Assembly (NCBI GenBank): GCA_000721275.1 | Contig: JOFO01000059.1 | Span: 1 to 57,897 of the forward strand | Length of the DNA: 57,897 nt | Direction of reading: 5' to 3' | Origin: Microtetraspora glauca | GTDB lineage: Bacteria > Actinomycetota > Actinomycetes > Streptomycetales > Streptomycetaceae | In this document: one piece after another, positions 25,959-34,676 of the stretch | Numbering within the stretch: the stretch's first letter is position 1 | Layout of the letters: each line of letters opens with the position of its first letter | The notes under the pieces: model-generated | What the model was told of the DNA's origin: nothing | What the model saw: only the letters and a program-made list of their open reading frames with translations | Database searches by the model: none | Position numbers and translations under genes: made by a program

Positions 25959-26943
25959 CGGGGCCGGACGGACCCCGTTCCGGCGGGCGCCCCGGGGCAG
26001 TGACCCCGGGGCGGAGCTCCGCCGCCGGGCGCTCGCGCCCGTCCACCGGGTCCAGGCCGAGGCCCGTGATGCCCTGCGCGGCGGCCAGCCGGTGCGCCCG
26101 GAGCAGGCTCGGCCCGGGGATCCGGGGCGGCGGCAGCCCGGCGTCGACGCGGGTGAGCAGGGTGGCGGCGAGTCCGCGCACCAGGATCGCGAACAGCACG
26201 ACCGTGTCGAGGTCGGCGTTGGCGTCGGCGACCCGGATCTCCAGGGTCGGCACGTGTTCGGAGGGGCGGGCGTGCCAGTACACCATGCGGCTGTCGAGCA
26301 GGGTGCCCTCCCCGACGAGCCGGGCGACGTGCGCGAGGTACTGGGCCTCGTCGAGGACCGGTGTCGGTCCGACGGTCGGCCAGCGGGCGTGCTCGACGGC
26401 CCGCCAGCTCTGGTAGCCGGTGTCGCGGCGCTGCGCGAAGGGCGAGTTGCCGGCGAGCGCCTGGAGCACGGGCAGCCAGGGCCGCATCTGCTGGGCCAAC
26501 GCGAGGGCCCGGCCGCGGTCGAGCGTGCCGACGTGGACGTGGCAGCCGCAGACGAGACCGTCGTCGCGGGTGACGCCGTCGGCCCGGGTGACCAGGGGCG
26601 CGAAGCGCCGGGCCATCAGCCGGTACCGGTCGGAGTCCGTCACGGTCAGCGGCTCCTCGGGCGGCAGGACGGGCGTCCCGCAGGCGACCGTCAGACAGCG
26701 GACCTCCCGGGCCGCCGCGCCCACCACGGCGCGCAGCCAGGCGAGTTCGTCGCCGAGGTCCCGGCGGTTCGCGGTGGCGCGGGTGCAGATCTCGACCTGC
26801 GCGTTGAAGAACTCCGTCTGGACCTGTTCGCCGAGTTCCCGGCCGGCCCGCCGGATGACCTCCGGCGCCCGGTTCACGGGGGCCCGGGTCACGCGGTCGA
26901 CCAGGACGAACTCTTCCTCGACACCCATTGTCAGGATCTTCAT
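25837..26943 (-). CDS. Carboxylate-amine ligase (YbdK/GCS2), C-terminus apparently truncated
   Basis: A glutamate-cysteine ligase-like ATP-dependent ligase (weak gamma-glutamyl-cysteine activity in YbdK homologues). The GCS2 core is intact to about residue 310: MGVEEEFVLVD, EFFNAQVEICT, GCHVHVG, GNSPFAQRRDTGYQSWR, VPTLEIRVADANADLDTVV. After ERPAAEL (residue 310) the sequence turns into Arg/Pro/Gly-rich text with no family character, where about 60 residues of helix normally follow. A terminator hairpin sits at that point and the frame then runs antisense into the Rieske gene. ATG with AGGAG upstream. Activity uncertain. Confidence 0.8.
   Translation of the reverse strand: MKILTMGVEEEFVLVDRVTRAPVNRAPEVIRRAGRELGEQVQTEFFNAQVEICTRATANRRDLGDELAWLRAVVGAAAREVRCLTVACGTPVLPPEEPLTVTDSDRYRLMARRFAPLVTRADGVTRDDGLVCGCHVHVGTLDRGRALALAQQMRPWLPVLQALAGNSPFAQRRDTGYQSWRAVEHARWPTVGPTPVLDEAQYLAHVARLVGEGTLLDSRMVYWHARPSEHVPTLEIRVADANADLDTVVLFAILVRGLAATLLTRVDAGLPPPRIPGPSLLRAHRLAAAQGITGLGLDPVDGRERPAAELRPGVTAPGRPPERGPSGPVRVRPGRSAPAGAARAPGGSVRRGRSGSRGRGTPRCVRPG
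25988..26013. terminator. Terminator hairpin inside the 3' end of the GCS2 frame
   Basis: Perfect 10-bp stem (25988-25997 with 26004-26013) and a six-base loop. It follows the DAO-Rieske gene on the plus strand but lies within the reading frame of the convergent ligase gene, right where homology to the family stops. Confidence 0.8.
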
Positions 26944-27136
26944 CTCCGGCTCCTCGCCTCGGCGCGCGACTACCCGCCCCCGGGGCCCGCCATGCCGGGG
27001 CACGGGCGCGCGGGGCGGGGGCCGGCGCCGGCCGGGCGTTTCGGGCGGGCCGGGGCGGGCAGACGCGCGCACGTCCGCGGCGCCGCCCGGCGGGCGAGCC
27101 GGGCCGGGTCGCCGTGAGGCCGCGAGGAGGTGCGCC

Positions 27137-27802
27137 ATGCCCGGAGGCGAGGAGCGGGAGGCCGCGTACGACGCCACGCCGTATCTGCCGGAGCGCGGCG
27201 GGCTCCCCGCGCACGGGCGGGCGGCGGCCGGCTGCCGGGGCTGCCCGCTGTACCGCGACGCGACCGGGACGGTCTTCGGGCGCGGCGGGACGGACGCGCG
27301 GGTGATGATGGTCGGCGAGCAGCCCGGCGACCAGGAGGACCGCGAGGGCGTGCCCTTCGTAGGTCCTGCCGGCCGGCTGCTCTTCCGGGCGGTGGCCGAG
27401 GCCGGGATCGACGAGGACGCGCTGTACGTCACCAACGCGGTCAAGCACTTCAAGTTCACGCGCGAGGAGACCGGGAAGCGCCGCATCCACAAGGCGCCGA
27501 GCCTGCGCGAGACGCTGGCCTGCCGGCCCTGGCTGGAGGCGGAACTGCGGCTGGTCTCCCCCGAGCTGGTCATCACGCTGGGCGCGACGGCGGGGCGGGC
27601 GCTGCTCGGTCCGTCGTTCCGGGTCGGCACCGACCGGGGCGTGCCGAGGCCGCTGCCCGGTGACGGGAACGGCGCCCGGGTCCTCGCCACCGTGCACCCG
27701 TCGGCCGTCCTGCGGTCGCCGCGCCGCGAGGAGATGTACGCGGGGCTGGTCGCCGACCTGCGCACGGCGGCGGCCCTCTTCTCCGGCGCCGGCGACCGGT
27801 GA
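27137..27802 (+). CDS. udgX: UdgX-type uracil-DNA glycosylase
   Basis: A 221-aa Fe-S uracil-DNA glycosylase. UdgX enzymes are known to bind uracil in DNA covalently through a His in the insertion loop KRRIHK; that loop is present here (GKRRIHKAPS, about 113-122). Other marks: GEQPGDQEDREGVPFVGPAG (motif A), HPSAVLRSP (motif B), and iron-sulfur Cys in CRGCPLY, KHFKF region and LACRPW. Cytoplasmic DNA repair. The ATG has GAGGAGG nine bases upstream. Divergent from the GCS2 gene, convergent with topoisomerase IB. Confidence 0.94.
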   Translation: MPGGEEREAAYDATPYLPERGGLPAHGRAAAGCRGCPLYRDATGTVFGRGGTDARVMMVGEQPGDQEDREGVPFVGPAGRLLFRAVAEAGIDEDALYVTNAVKHFKFTREETGKRRIHKAPSLRETLACRPWLEAELRLVSPELVITLGATAGRALLGPSFRVGTDRGVPRPLPGDGNGARVLATVHPSAVLRSPRREEMYAGLVADLRTAAALFSGAGDR

Positions 27803-27819
27803 ACGCCTCCGGCGCGGCG

Positions 27820-27837
27820 CCTCGCCTTCAGGCGAGG
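27820..27837. terminator. Small hairpin between convergent udgX and topoisomerase IB
   Basis: CCTCGCCT and AGGCGAGG form an 8-bp stem with a two-base turn, overlapping the last codons of the topoisomerase gene. Confidence 0.5.
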
Positions 27838-28838
27838 AGCCGGAGCACCGCCCGCTCCACCGGGCCGCGGGTCGCCGGGTGCCCGTAGCCGCCGTCCTCG
27901 CCGAGGTGGCGTAGGGCGGCGGCGACGGTGACGCCCTGCTCGAAGCGTTCGATGACGAGCGGGTCGATGTACGAGGCGCGGCAGACGGCCGGGGTGTTGC
28001 CGAGGTACTCGCTGACCTCGTGGACGGCCCGGCGGACCGCCTTGGCGCGGGCGGTGCGCGACGCGCCGGCGACCGGTTCGGAGACGGCGAGCGCGACGGC
28101 GGCGAGGACGGTGGCGTGCCAGGTGCGGAAGTCCTTGGCGGTGATGTCGCGCCCCGCGTTCTCCCGCAGGTAGGCGTTCAGGTCCTCCGCCCGCACGTCG
28201 TGCCAGGCGCCGCCCTCCCAGTACGCGAACAGCCGCGGGCCGCCGTTGCGGCGCGCGAGCAGCGCGCGGACCACCCGGTAGGTGGGCTCGTCGACGAGGG
28301 TGCGGTGCTGCCGGCGGCCCGCCTTGCCGGGGTAGCCGAGGCAGATCTCGCCGCGCGCGCAGGTGGCGTGCTCGCGCAGCAGGGTGGTGAGGCCGTACGA
28401 GGCGTTGTCCCGCAGGTGCCGTTCGCCGCCGATCCGGAAGAACCCCAGGTCGAGGAGGCGGGCCGCGCAGGCGAGCACCCGGTCCCGGCAGAGTCCGCGC
28501 AGGGCGAGGTCGCGGGCGACGGCTCTGCGCAGCCGGGGCAGTCCGCGGGCGGCCTGCCGGACGTGCGCGTGCTTCGCCTGTTCCTGCCGGCGCCGGAACT
28601 CCTCGTGGTACAGGTACTGCCGCCGGCCCGCCGCGTCCGTGCCGACGGCCTGGATGTGTCCGTTGGGCCAGGGGCAGATCCAGACGTCCCGCCAGGCGGG
28701 CGGGATGACGAGCGCCACCACCCGGGCGCGGTCCTCCGGGCCGAGGGGCGCGCCGGAGGCGTCGAGGTAGCGGAAGCCGCGGCCGTGGCGGACCCGCCGC
28801 CAGCCCGGCCGGTCCGGATCGCTCGTCCGCAGCCGCAT
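27828..28838 (-). CDS. DNA topoisomerase IB (poxvirus type)
   Basis: A 336-aa type IB topoisomerase that relaxes supercoils through a 3'-phosphotyrosyl intermediate. N-terminal domain about 1-85 (FRYLDASGAPL, IPPAWRDVWICPWPNGHIQA); catalytic domain with FRIGGERH, RTLVDEPTY, ITAKDFRTWHAT and the active-site Tyr in CRASYIDPLV near residue 298. These are bacterial homologues of the vaccinia enzyme. The ATG directly follows AGTGGAAGG; CATAGT six bases upstream suggests a leaderless mRNA. Beside udgX, though convergent. Confidence 0.94.
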   Translation of the reverse strand: MRLRTSDPDRPGWRRVRHGRGFRYLDASGAPLGPEDRARVVALVIPPAWRDVWICPWPNGHIQAVGTDAAGRRQYLYHEEFRRRQEQAKHAHVRQAARGLPRLRRAVARDLALRGLCRDRVLACAARLLDLGFFRIGGERHLRDNASYGLTTLLREHATCARGEICLGYPGKAGRRQHRTLVDEPTYRVVRALLARRNGGPRLFAYWEGGAWHDVRAEDLNAYLRENAGRDITAKDFRTWHATVLAAVALAVSEPVAGASRTARAKAVRRAVHEVSEYLGNTPAVCRASYIDPLVIERFEQGVTVAAALRHLGEDGGYGHPATRGPVERAVLRLLA

Positions 28839-28924
28839 CCTTCCACTATGCCGCGCCCCGGTCGGCGGGGCCGTGCGCGCGGGCCCGTGCGAACGGCCGG
28901 CCCGCGTCTGCCCGGGCCCGTTCC

Positions 28925-29161
28925 TCAACCCTCGTCCTCCTTCACCGGCAGGAGCGCGATGCACTCGGCGTCGATGTTGTCGGCGACCTCGGAGAGCGCT
29001 CCGACCAGGGCGGCGACGGTCGCCGGCTCCAGGTCCGAGTCGTCGGCCTCGGCGGACTCGACCCAGAGGGCCGCGAGGTACCGGAGGAGATCGGTCACCT
29101 CGGAGGCGGGGAGCAGGAGGTGCCCGTCGGGGAGCCTGAGGAAGGACGTGGTCATGCGCAT
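28925..29161 (-). CDS. Small acidic protein, DUF6213-like
   Basis: A 78-aa acidic protein (LRLPDGHLLLPASEVTDLLRYLAALWVE, then SEVADNIDAECIAL) resembling a small Streptomyces family I recall as DUF6213; I cannot verify the match. GGAGGTGG precedes the ATG at good spacing. Predicted all-helical after a short N-terminal strand. Function unknown. Confidence 0.65.
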   Translation of the reverse strand: MRMTTSFLRLPDGHLLLPASEVTDLLRYLAALWVESAEADDSDLEPATVAALVGALSEVADNIDAECIALLPVKEDEG

Positions 29162-29319
29162 GAAATCCACCTCCGCGGGTGCGGTGCGGGCAGGTCGGGC
29201 GGTGGTGCGGGGGCTCCCTTCGAGGACCGTCGCGCCGGGGCGGGAGGGCGCCGGTTCGCCGCGGCGGCGCCCGTCGACGGCCCGCGCCGGTCGCGTGCGC
29301 GTCTCCCTCCTCCCGACCG

Positions 29320-30180
29320 CTACCCGGCTTCGGCGGCCGTACGCGCGGCCTCGGCGGCGGAGCGCGGCCGGAAGGGGACGGCGACGTCCGCGACGTGGTC
29401 GCCGGGCACGGCCGTGGCCCAGTTCGGGTAGTACACCTCCCGGTGGGAGCCGGCCCGTGCGTGTCCGCGCGCGGCGAGCCAGGCGGCGACGGCGTCGTGG
29501 GCGGGCACGGTCGGCGGGTGGCCCTCGGGCCGCATGGCGAGGGCGGTGTACGCCTCGCGGTGCGCGGGTTCGCCGCGTACCGCGACCTGCCCGTCCGCCG
29601 CGACCTCGTTCCGCGTCGGCGCGCAGACCTCGACGGGCCCGTCGGAGTCCTCGCCGACCAGGCTGTGGTAGACGGCGAAGAGCGGTCCGGACAGGCACGC
29701 ACCCGCCTGCCGCAGCCGGTCGAGCAGCAGGTCGCTCGCCTCCGCGAGGAAGCCGGGCAGCTCGGCGGCGGTCACGTTCCGGCGGACGCACAGCACCGTC
29801 CGCGCCGGCACGTCGCGCTCGGCGATCGCGTACGGCGCCGTACTCCGTCCCGTCAGGACCTCGCGGGCGTAGGCCAGCGCACCGAGGCGGGCGGCGTGCG
29901 CGGACTCCTGCTCGCGCCGGTACGCGTCGAGCAGCCGGTCCGCGTCCGCGCCGCCCGCGTCGAGCACCTCCGCGATCCGGGCCAGCGGCATCCCTGCGGC
30001 CCGCAGCAGCGCGATGCGGCGGGCCCGTTCGACCTGGGCGAGCCCGTACCACCGGACACCGGTCCGCGGATCGGTGCGGGCGGGCGGCAGCAGCCCCCGG
30101 TCGCCGTAGAGCCGCAGGGCCTTGGGGCTGAGCCGGGTCCTGGCCGCGAGCTCCCCGATGCTGATCACGTCCTTCTGCAC
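29320..30180 (-). CDS. MerR-family regulator with GyrI-like effector domain
   Basis: A 286-aa multidrug-sensor-type regulator (BmrR/BltR/TipA-like). Residues about 5-75 are the MerR HTH (ISIGELAARTRLSPKALRLYGDRG, TGVRWYG), 76-110 a dimer helix, and about 115-280 a GyrI-like ligand-binding domain (VLCVRRNVTAAELPGFLAEAS, HREVYYPNWA). The GTG start has no Shine-Dalgarno, but a 19-bp-spaced MerR-type promoter ends six bases before it, so it is probably leaderless and autoregulated. Its drug-like ligand and other targets are not visible. Confidence 0.92.
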   Translation of the reverse strand: MQKDVISIGELAARTRLSPKALRLYGDRGLLPPARTDPRTGVRWYGLAQVERARRIALLRAAGMPLARIAEVLDAGGADADRLLDAYRREQESAHAARLGALAYAREVLTGRSTAPYAIAERDVPARTVLCVRRNVTAAELPGFLAEASDLLLDRLRQAGACLSGPLFAVYHSLVGEDSDGPVEVCAPTRNEVAADGQVAVRGEPAHREAYTALAMRPEGHPPTVPAHDAVAAWLAARGHARAGSHREVYYPNWATAVPGDHVADVAVPFRPRSAAEAARTAAEAG

Positions 30181-30186
30181 GCCGCC

Positions 30187-30217
30187 ACTGTGCCCCCTGC
30201 CCCTGGGGCAGGCACAA
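30187..30217 (-). promoter_or_regulatory. MerR-type promoter with 19-bp spacer and palindromic operator
   Basis: On the minus strand TTGTGC (30212-30217) and CACAGT (30187-30192) are separated by exactly 19 bases that contain the palindrome CCTGCCCC-A-GGGGCAGG (30196-30212). A 19-base spacer with a central dyad is the hallmark of promoters that MerR proteins untwist. The GTG start follows six bases after the -10. Confidence 0.75.
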
Positions 30218-30232
30218 GCCGCGGCCGTGGGC

Positions 30233-30640
30233 TCACGGCGCGGCGGAACCCCCGCCGAACGGCGCCTCGCCGTCGCGCAGCGCCCGGAACCGCAGCGCCG
30301 ACCAGCGGTCGTCGACCGCGACCTGGGCGTTGGGGCGCAGCCCGAACGCGGCGGCGAGGGGCCAGAGCGTGTCCCGGTTGATGTCCGAGCGGTTGCCCTT
30401 GGGGTAGGCGATCCAGGCGACCGGCGCCTGCCGGAGCGCGTCGGCGTGCCGTTCCAGCAGCGCCCGGGCCGCCGCCTCGTCCTCGGCGAAGGCCAGGGCC
30501 ACGTCCGCGTCACCGGGACCGGCCGCCGTGTCCGCGTCCGCCGGCAGCCCGGCGACGAGGGGCAGGTAGGCGGGGTCCGAGATCCACACCCGGGACCCGG
30601 GCCTGACGAGCAGCTTCTGCGCGACCGACTTCGTTGCCAT
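30233..30640 (-). CDS. DUF3052-like protein
   Basis: A 135-aa protein similar to the DUF3052 type: KLLVRPGSRVWISDPAYLPLV at the N-terminus, an internal stretch of the LERHADAL..APVAWIAYPKGNRSDINRD form, and AVDDRWSALRFRAL near the C-terminus. Family members are small alpha/beta proteins of unknown function. GAGG precedes the ATG; the longest frame begins seven codons earlier. Lies between the MerR gene and the ABC exporter, all on the minus strand. Confidence 0.78.
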   Translation of the reverse strand: MATKSVAQKLLVRPGSRVWISDPAYLPLVAGLPADADTAAGPGDADVALAFAEDEAAARALLERHADALRQAPVAWIAYPKGNRSDINRDTLWPLAAAFGLRPNAQVAVDDRWSALRFRALRDGEAPFGGGSAAP

Positions 30641-30718
30641 GCGCTCATCCTCCCTCAGCACCGGCGCGCCCGCCGGGGGGCGTGGTACGGCCCCACGGGC
30701 CGGCCGGTCCCCGGCCGG

Positions 30719-32569
30719 TCAGCCGACGCGGTTCTTCTCGGCGCGGTAGAGGCGGTGCGCGGCCCAGAAGCCGGTGGCGCCGGTCAGGGCCATGGCGGCG
30801 ATCACCGGCCACTGCCACGGCTCGGCGACGTGCAGGGCGAGGAACCACACCTTGTCCGGGGTGCCGCTGAGTTTGATGCCCAGCGGCACCAGGCTCTGCG
30901 GGAGGAGGCCGACGACGCCGACGGCCAGGGCGGTCCACATCAGCGTCTGGCGTCCGGCGGACATCGTCTCGAACGGCGACGGGCCGCTCTCCTCCTCGGG
31001 GGCGGCGGCCGTCGACGCGGGCGCGCCCGAGCGCATCAGGTGCAGCAGTTCCGGCCCCTCGTCCCGCAGTCTGCGTGCCGCGACCGAGCCGAGCAGCACG
31101 TGGCTGAGCGTGCCGGTGAGCAGGGCGGCCGGGACGCTCGCCCACAGCAGGGCGGGCCGTTCCAGGGCGTGGCCGGCCCAGGCGACCGCGAGGGCGGGGC
31201 ACAGGGAGAGGGCGACCAGGAAGAACATGAGGAACGACTGGCCGGTGACGTCGCCGTGGTCCATCGGCGCGTTCTTGCTCCGGTGCGGGTCCGGGCCGGG
31301 CACCAGGAACGCGACGGAGGCCCAGATCAGCAGGCCGGAGCCGCCGCCGAGCGCGGCGACGGTGGCGGCGAGCGCCCACGGCAGCAGGCCGGGGTCGCCG
31401 TGCAGGAGCACTCCGGCGCCCGTCAGCAGCAGCGTGAGCGGGCCGAAGACGATCAGCCAGGCGAGCTGGCGGGCGCGGACGTCGGCCTTCTCCTTCCCGG
31501 GCACCGTCAGGGTCAGCCACAGCGCGGTGCCGTCCTGGCCGTAGAGGTTGGCGCAGGTCGCGGCGGCCATCAACGCGCCGGCGGCGCCGGTGAACGGGAA
31601 CGCGGCGGTGAAGCCGAAGACCAGCGGGAACAGGGCGGTGATGACCGCGAAGGCGGGGCCGAGCACGATGCTCTGGGTACGCATCGGATCGCGCCACCAG
31701 GTGCGCAGTTCCTTGCGGCAGATCGTCCCCACGTCGCCGCGGAACAGCCTCGGCCGCCGTACGGCCGCCCGGGCGGAGGAGCCGCGGACGACGGGCCGGG
31801 TCAGCCGCTGCGGGCCGAGGAGCGCGCTCCACGCGGCGAACAGGACCGCCACGACGGCGGCCAGGGCGACCAGCGGGCCCACCGTCCCGAGCCGGTCGCC
31901 GCGGCCCGCCGCCTCGACGGCGAGCAGGCCCCAGCTGGACGGCAGTGCTCGTACAGCGGTGGACACGGCGGGCGGCAGGCCGTGCTGGAGGAGCAGGGAC
32001 ACGCCGATCATCAGCACCCAGGAGAAGGAGCACAGCGAGACGATCGCGGCGGTGACGGTCGCGGTGACGGCGCCGCCGACGCGGGACCGGGCCAGGGCCC
32101 GGAACAGCAGGCTGACCACCCGGGACAGGATCACGGCGAAGAGCAGGAGCAGCAGCACGGCGGGCACCGACACCACGACGGCCCGCCAGTTCAGCCGGGC
32201 GGCGAAGGCGGTCGTCGCGCCGAACGCGAGGAGGGTGACCGCCGTGGTGCCGGCGACCAGCGCGGCGGCCAGCAGCCCCGTGGCCAGGGTGCGGCGCGGG
32301 ATCGGCTGGCGGTGGAAGTGCTCGCCGTTGAGGACCGGTTCGCCGGCGAACACGGGGCCGGCGACCCAGCCGAGCGTCCACAGCGCGAAGGTGACCGCGA
32401 GGACGTCCGTCAGCATCCGCGGCTCGGAGAAGTCGAGGAACGCCAGGACGACCGTGGCGACGGCGAGGCAGAGGCCGGCGGAGAGGCCGAGGCCGCTCAG
32501 CGCCCGCTTGGTGTCCGTGGCGCTGTGGCGCAGCACGGCCAGCTTCATCCGGATCAGGACGCCAACCAC
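30719..32569 (-). CDS. ABC transporter permease (export type)
   Basis: A 616-aa membrane protein with about 12 hydrophobic helices, the permease partner of the ATPase just upstream. The GTG start follows GGGAGGGG by five bases and overlaps the ATPase stop by 16 bases; an ATG seven codons in is the alternative. Segments include LGLSAGLCLAVATVVLAFL, a central KELRTWWRDPMRTQSIVLGPAFAVI linking the two halves, and a Glu/Ser-rich loop before the last pair. No known substrate motif; drug, lipid or peptide export is possible. Confidence 0.85.
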   Translation of the reverse strand: MVGVLIRMKLAVLRHSATDTKRALSGLGLSAGLCLAVATVVLAFLDFSEPRMLTDVLAVTFALWTLGWVAGPVFAGEPVLNGEHFHRQPIPRRTLATGLLAAALVAGTTAVTLLAFGATTAFAARLNWRAVVVSVPAVLLLLLFAVILSRVVSLLFRALARSRVGGAVTATVTAAIVSLCSFSWVLMIGVSLLLQHGLPPAVSTAVRALPSSWGLLAVEAAGRGDRLGTVGPLVALAAVVAVLFAAWSALLGPQRLTRPVVRGSSARAAVRRPRLFRGDVGTICRKELRTWWRDPMRTQSIVLGPAFAVITALFPLVFGFTAAFPFTGAAGALMAAATCANLYGQDGTALWLTLTVPGKEKADVRARQLAWLIVFGPLTLLLTGAGVLLHGDPGLLPWALAATVAALGGGSGLLIWASVAFLVPGPDPHRSKNAPMDHGDVTGQSFLMFFLVALSLCPALAVAWAGHALERPALLWASVPAALLTGTLSHVLLGSVAARRLRDEGPELLHLMRSGAPASTAAAPEEESGPSPFETMSAGRQTLMWTALAVGVVGLLPQSLVPLGIKLSGTPDKVWFLALHVAEPWQWPVIAAMALTGATGFWAAHRLYRAEKNRVG

Positions 32570-33393
32570 GACAGCCCCTCCCCGCCGCCGACGGTCTCGC
32601 CGACCAGGTCGACGAAGGTCTCCTCCAGCGAACGGCTGCCCCGCACGTCGTCCAACGGCCCCTCGGCGACGACGCGGCCCCGCGCCATCACGCCGACGGT
32701 GTCGCAGAGTTGCTCGACGAGCGCCATGACGTGACTGGAGATCAGCACCGAGCCGCCGCCGTCGACGAACCGCCGCAGGATCCGCTTCACGGTGGCGGCG
32801 GACACCGGGTCGACCGCCTCGAAGGGCTCGTCCAGCACCAGCGTCCTGGGGGCGTGCAGCAGAGCGGTGGCGAGGCCGATCTTCTTGCGCATGCCGGTGG
32901 AGTAGTCGACCACCAGGGTGCGTTCGGCGGAACCGTCGAGCTCCAGCACGGCGAGCAGTTCCTCGGCGCGCCGGTCGGCCTCCGCGGCGTCGATGCCGTG
33001 CAACTGGCCCAGGTACACGAGGAGTTCGCGACCGGTGAGCCGTTCGGGCAAGGCCAGGCCGTCGGGGAGGACGCCGAGCAGGCGGCGCGCCTTCAGCGGT
33101 TCGTCCCAGATGTCGACGCCGTGGACCTCGGCCGTGCCGGCGTCGGGGCGGAGGAGGCCGACGGCCATCGAGAGGGTGGTGGTCTTGCCCGCTCCGTTCG
33201 GCCCCACGAGCCCGTAGAAGGATCCGGGCCGGACGGTGATCCGCACCCGGTCCGCGGCCGTGTGGTCGCCGAACACCTTGTGCAGGCCGTCGAGGCGGAG
33301 AGCGGGCACCTCCGCCGGGGCCGGGGAGGCGGCGGAGGCCGTGGCGTCCGCGTCCGTCGTGGTCCTGTGCTGCTGCCGAGTGACGTCGTCCAC
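32554..33393 (-). CDS. ABC transporter ATP-binding protein
   Basis: A 279-aa ATPase of the export (DrrA/CcmA-like) class. Walker A GPNGAGKTT near residue 66, signature STGMRKKIGLA near 165, Walker B LVLDEPFEAVDP near 185, H-loop ISSHV. The signature reads YSTGM instead of the canonical LSGGQ, as in many gliding/NatA-like exporters. GTG start with GAAGGA upstream. Energises the overlapping permease. Confidence 0.92.
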   Translation of the reverse strand: MDDVTRQQHRTTTDADATASAASPAPAEVPALRLDGLHKVFGDHTAADRVRITVRPGSFYGLVGPNGAGKTTTLSMAVGLLRPDAGTAEVHGVDIWDEPLKARRLLGVLPDGLALPERLTGRELLVYLGQLHGIDAAEADRRAEELLAVLELDGSAERTLVVDYSTGMRKKIGLATALLHAPRTLVLDEPFEAVDPVSAATVKRILRRFVDGGGSVLISSHVMALVEQLCDTVGVMARGRVVAEGPLDDVRGSRSLEETFVDLVGETVGGGEGLSWLAS

Positions 33394-33676
33394 CGCGTTC
33401 CTTCTCGTGCTCCGGCCGGCGAGCGCGCTCGGGCCGCCGTTCGGTCTCCGGGCGCGTGACCATGGTCGGGGGGCCGGGCCTCCCGCGTCGAGGGGCGCGA
33501 GGGAAAGAAGTGACGGCGGTGACCGCCCCTGCGGCAGGGACGGCGCTCGACGGGCCCGCCGGGGCCGATCCCCGTGCCCTCGTACCGGACGCGACGCACC
33601 GGTGCGCGGCCCCGCCCTCGCGCCGATAATTGCGCCATCATGCACCCATGCGACGAGCACGCACCGGGAGATGCCT

Positions 33677-34669
33677 GTGAAGATGCTGATCAACGTGCCC
33701 GAGACGGTCGTGGCCGACGGGCTGCGGGGGCTCGCCGCCGCGCATCCCGAACTGACCGTGGACGTGGAGCGGCGGGTGGTGGTGCGCAGGGACGCGCCGG
33801 TGGCGGGGAAGGTGGCGCTGGTGTCGGGCGGCGGGTCCGGGCACGAGCCGCTGCACGCCGGGTTCGTGGGGCCGGGGATGCTGGACGCGGCCTGTCCCGG
33901 GGAGGTGTTCACCTCGCCGGTGCCGGACCAGATGGTGCGGGCCGCCGCGGCGGTGGACAGCGGCGCGGGGGTGCTGTTCGTGGTGAAGAACTACACCGGG
34001 GACGTGCTGAACTTCGAGATGGCCGCCGAACTCGCCGAGGACGAGGGGATCCAGGTGGCCCGGGTCCTCGTCGACGACGACGTGGCGGTGACCGACAGCC
34101 TGTACACGGCGGGGCGGCGCGGGACCGGGGCGACGCTCTTCGTGGAGAAGCTGGCCGGGGCGGCGGCCGAGGAGGGCGCGCCGCTGGAGCGGGTGGAGGC
34201 GCTGGCCCGGCGGGTGGTCGCGCGGTCACGGTCGTTCGGGGTCGCGCTGAGCGCGTGCAGCACGCCCGCGAAGGGCGGTCCGACGTTCGATCTGCCGCCG
34301 GGCGAGCTGGAGTTGGGCGTCGGCATCCATGGCGAGCCGGGGCGGGAGCGGCGCGGGATGATGACCGCGGGGGAGATCGCCGAGGTCGCCGTCGAGGCCG
34401 TCCTGGACGATCTGCGGCCCTCGGATCCGGTGCTGCTGCTGGTGAACGGGATGGGCGGCACGCCGCTCCTGGAGCTGTACGGCTTCAACGCGGAGGTGCG
34501 GCGGGTGCTGGACGCGCGCCGGGTGCCGGTGGCGCGGACGCTGGTCGGGAACTACGTCACCTCCCTGGACATGGCCGGCTGCTCGGTGACGCTGTGCGCG
34601 GCGGACGAGGAGCTGCTGCGGCTGTGGGACGCGCCGGTGGCGACCGCCGCGCTGCGCTGGGGCCGGTGA
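33677..34669 (+). CDS. dhaK: Dihydroxyacetone kinase subunit DhaK
   Basis: A 330-aa subunit that binds dihydroxyacetone covalently (hemiaminal) for phosphorylation to DHAP by DhaL-ADP, with phosphate from the PTS through DhaM. Family text: MLINVPETVVADGLRGLA, VSGGGSGHEPLHAGFVGPGML, VVKNYTGDVLNFEMA, and the substrate-binding His in GVGIHGEPGRERR near residue 218. The GTG start is chosen because GGGAG lies six bases upstream; an ATG two codons earlier overlaps it. First gene of dhaKLM. Confidence 0.96.
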   Translation: MKMLINVPETVVADGLRGLAAAHPELTVDVERRVVVRRDAPVAGKVALVSGGGSGHEPLHAGFVGPGMLDAACPGEVFTSPVPDQMVRAAAAVDSGAGVLFVVKNYTGDVLNFEMAAELAEDEGIQVARVLVDDDVAVTDSLYTAGRRGTGATLFVEKLAGAAAEEGAPLERVEALARRVVARSRSFGVALSACSTPAKGGPTFDLPPGELELGVGIHGEPGRERRGMMTAGEIAEVAVEAVLDDLRPSDPVLLLVNGMGGTPLLELYGFNAEVRRVLDARRVPVARTLVGNYVTSLDMAGCSVTLCAADEELLRLWDAPVATAALRWGR

Positions 34670-34676
34670 GCGGGCC

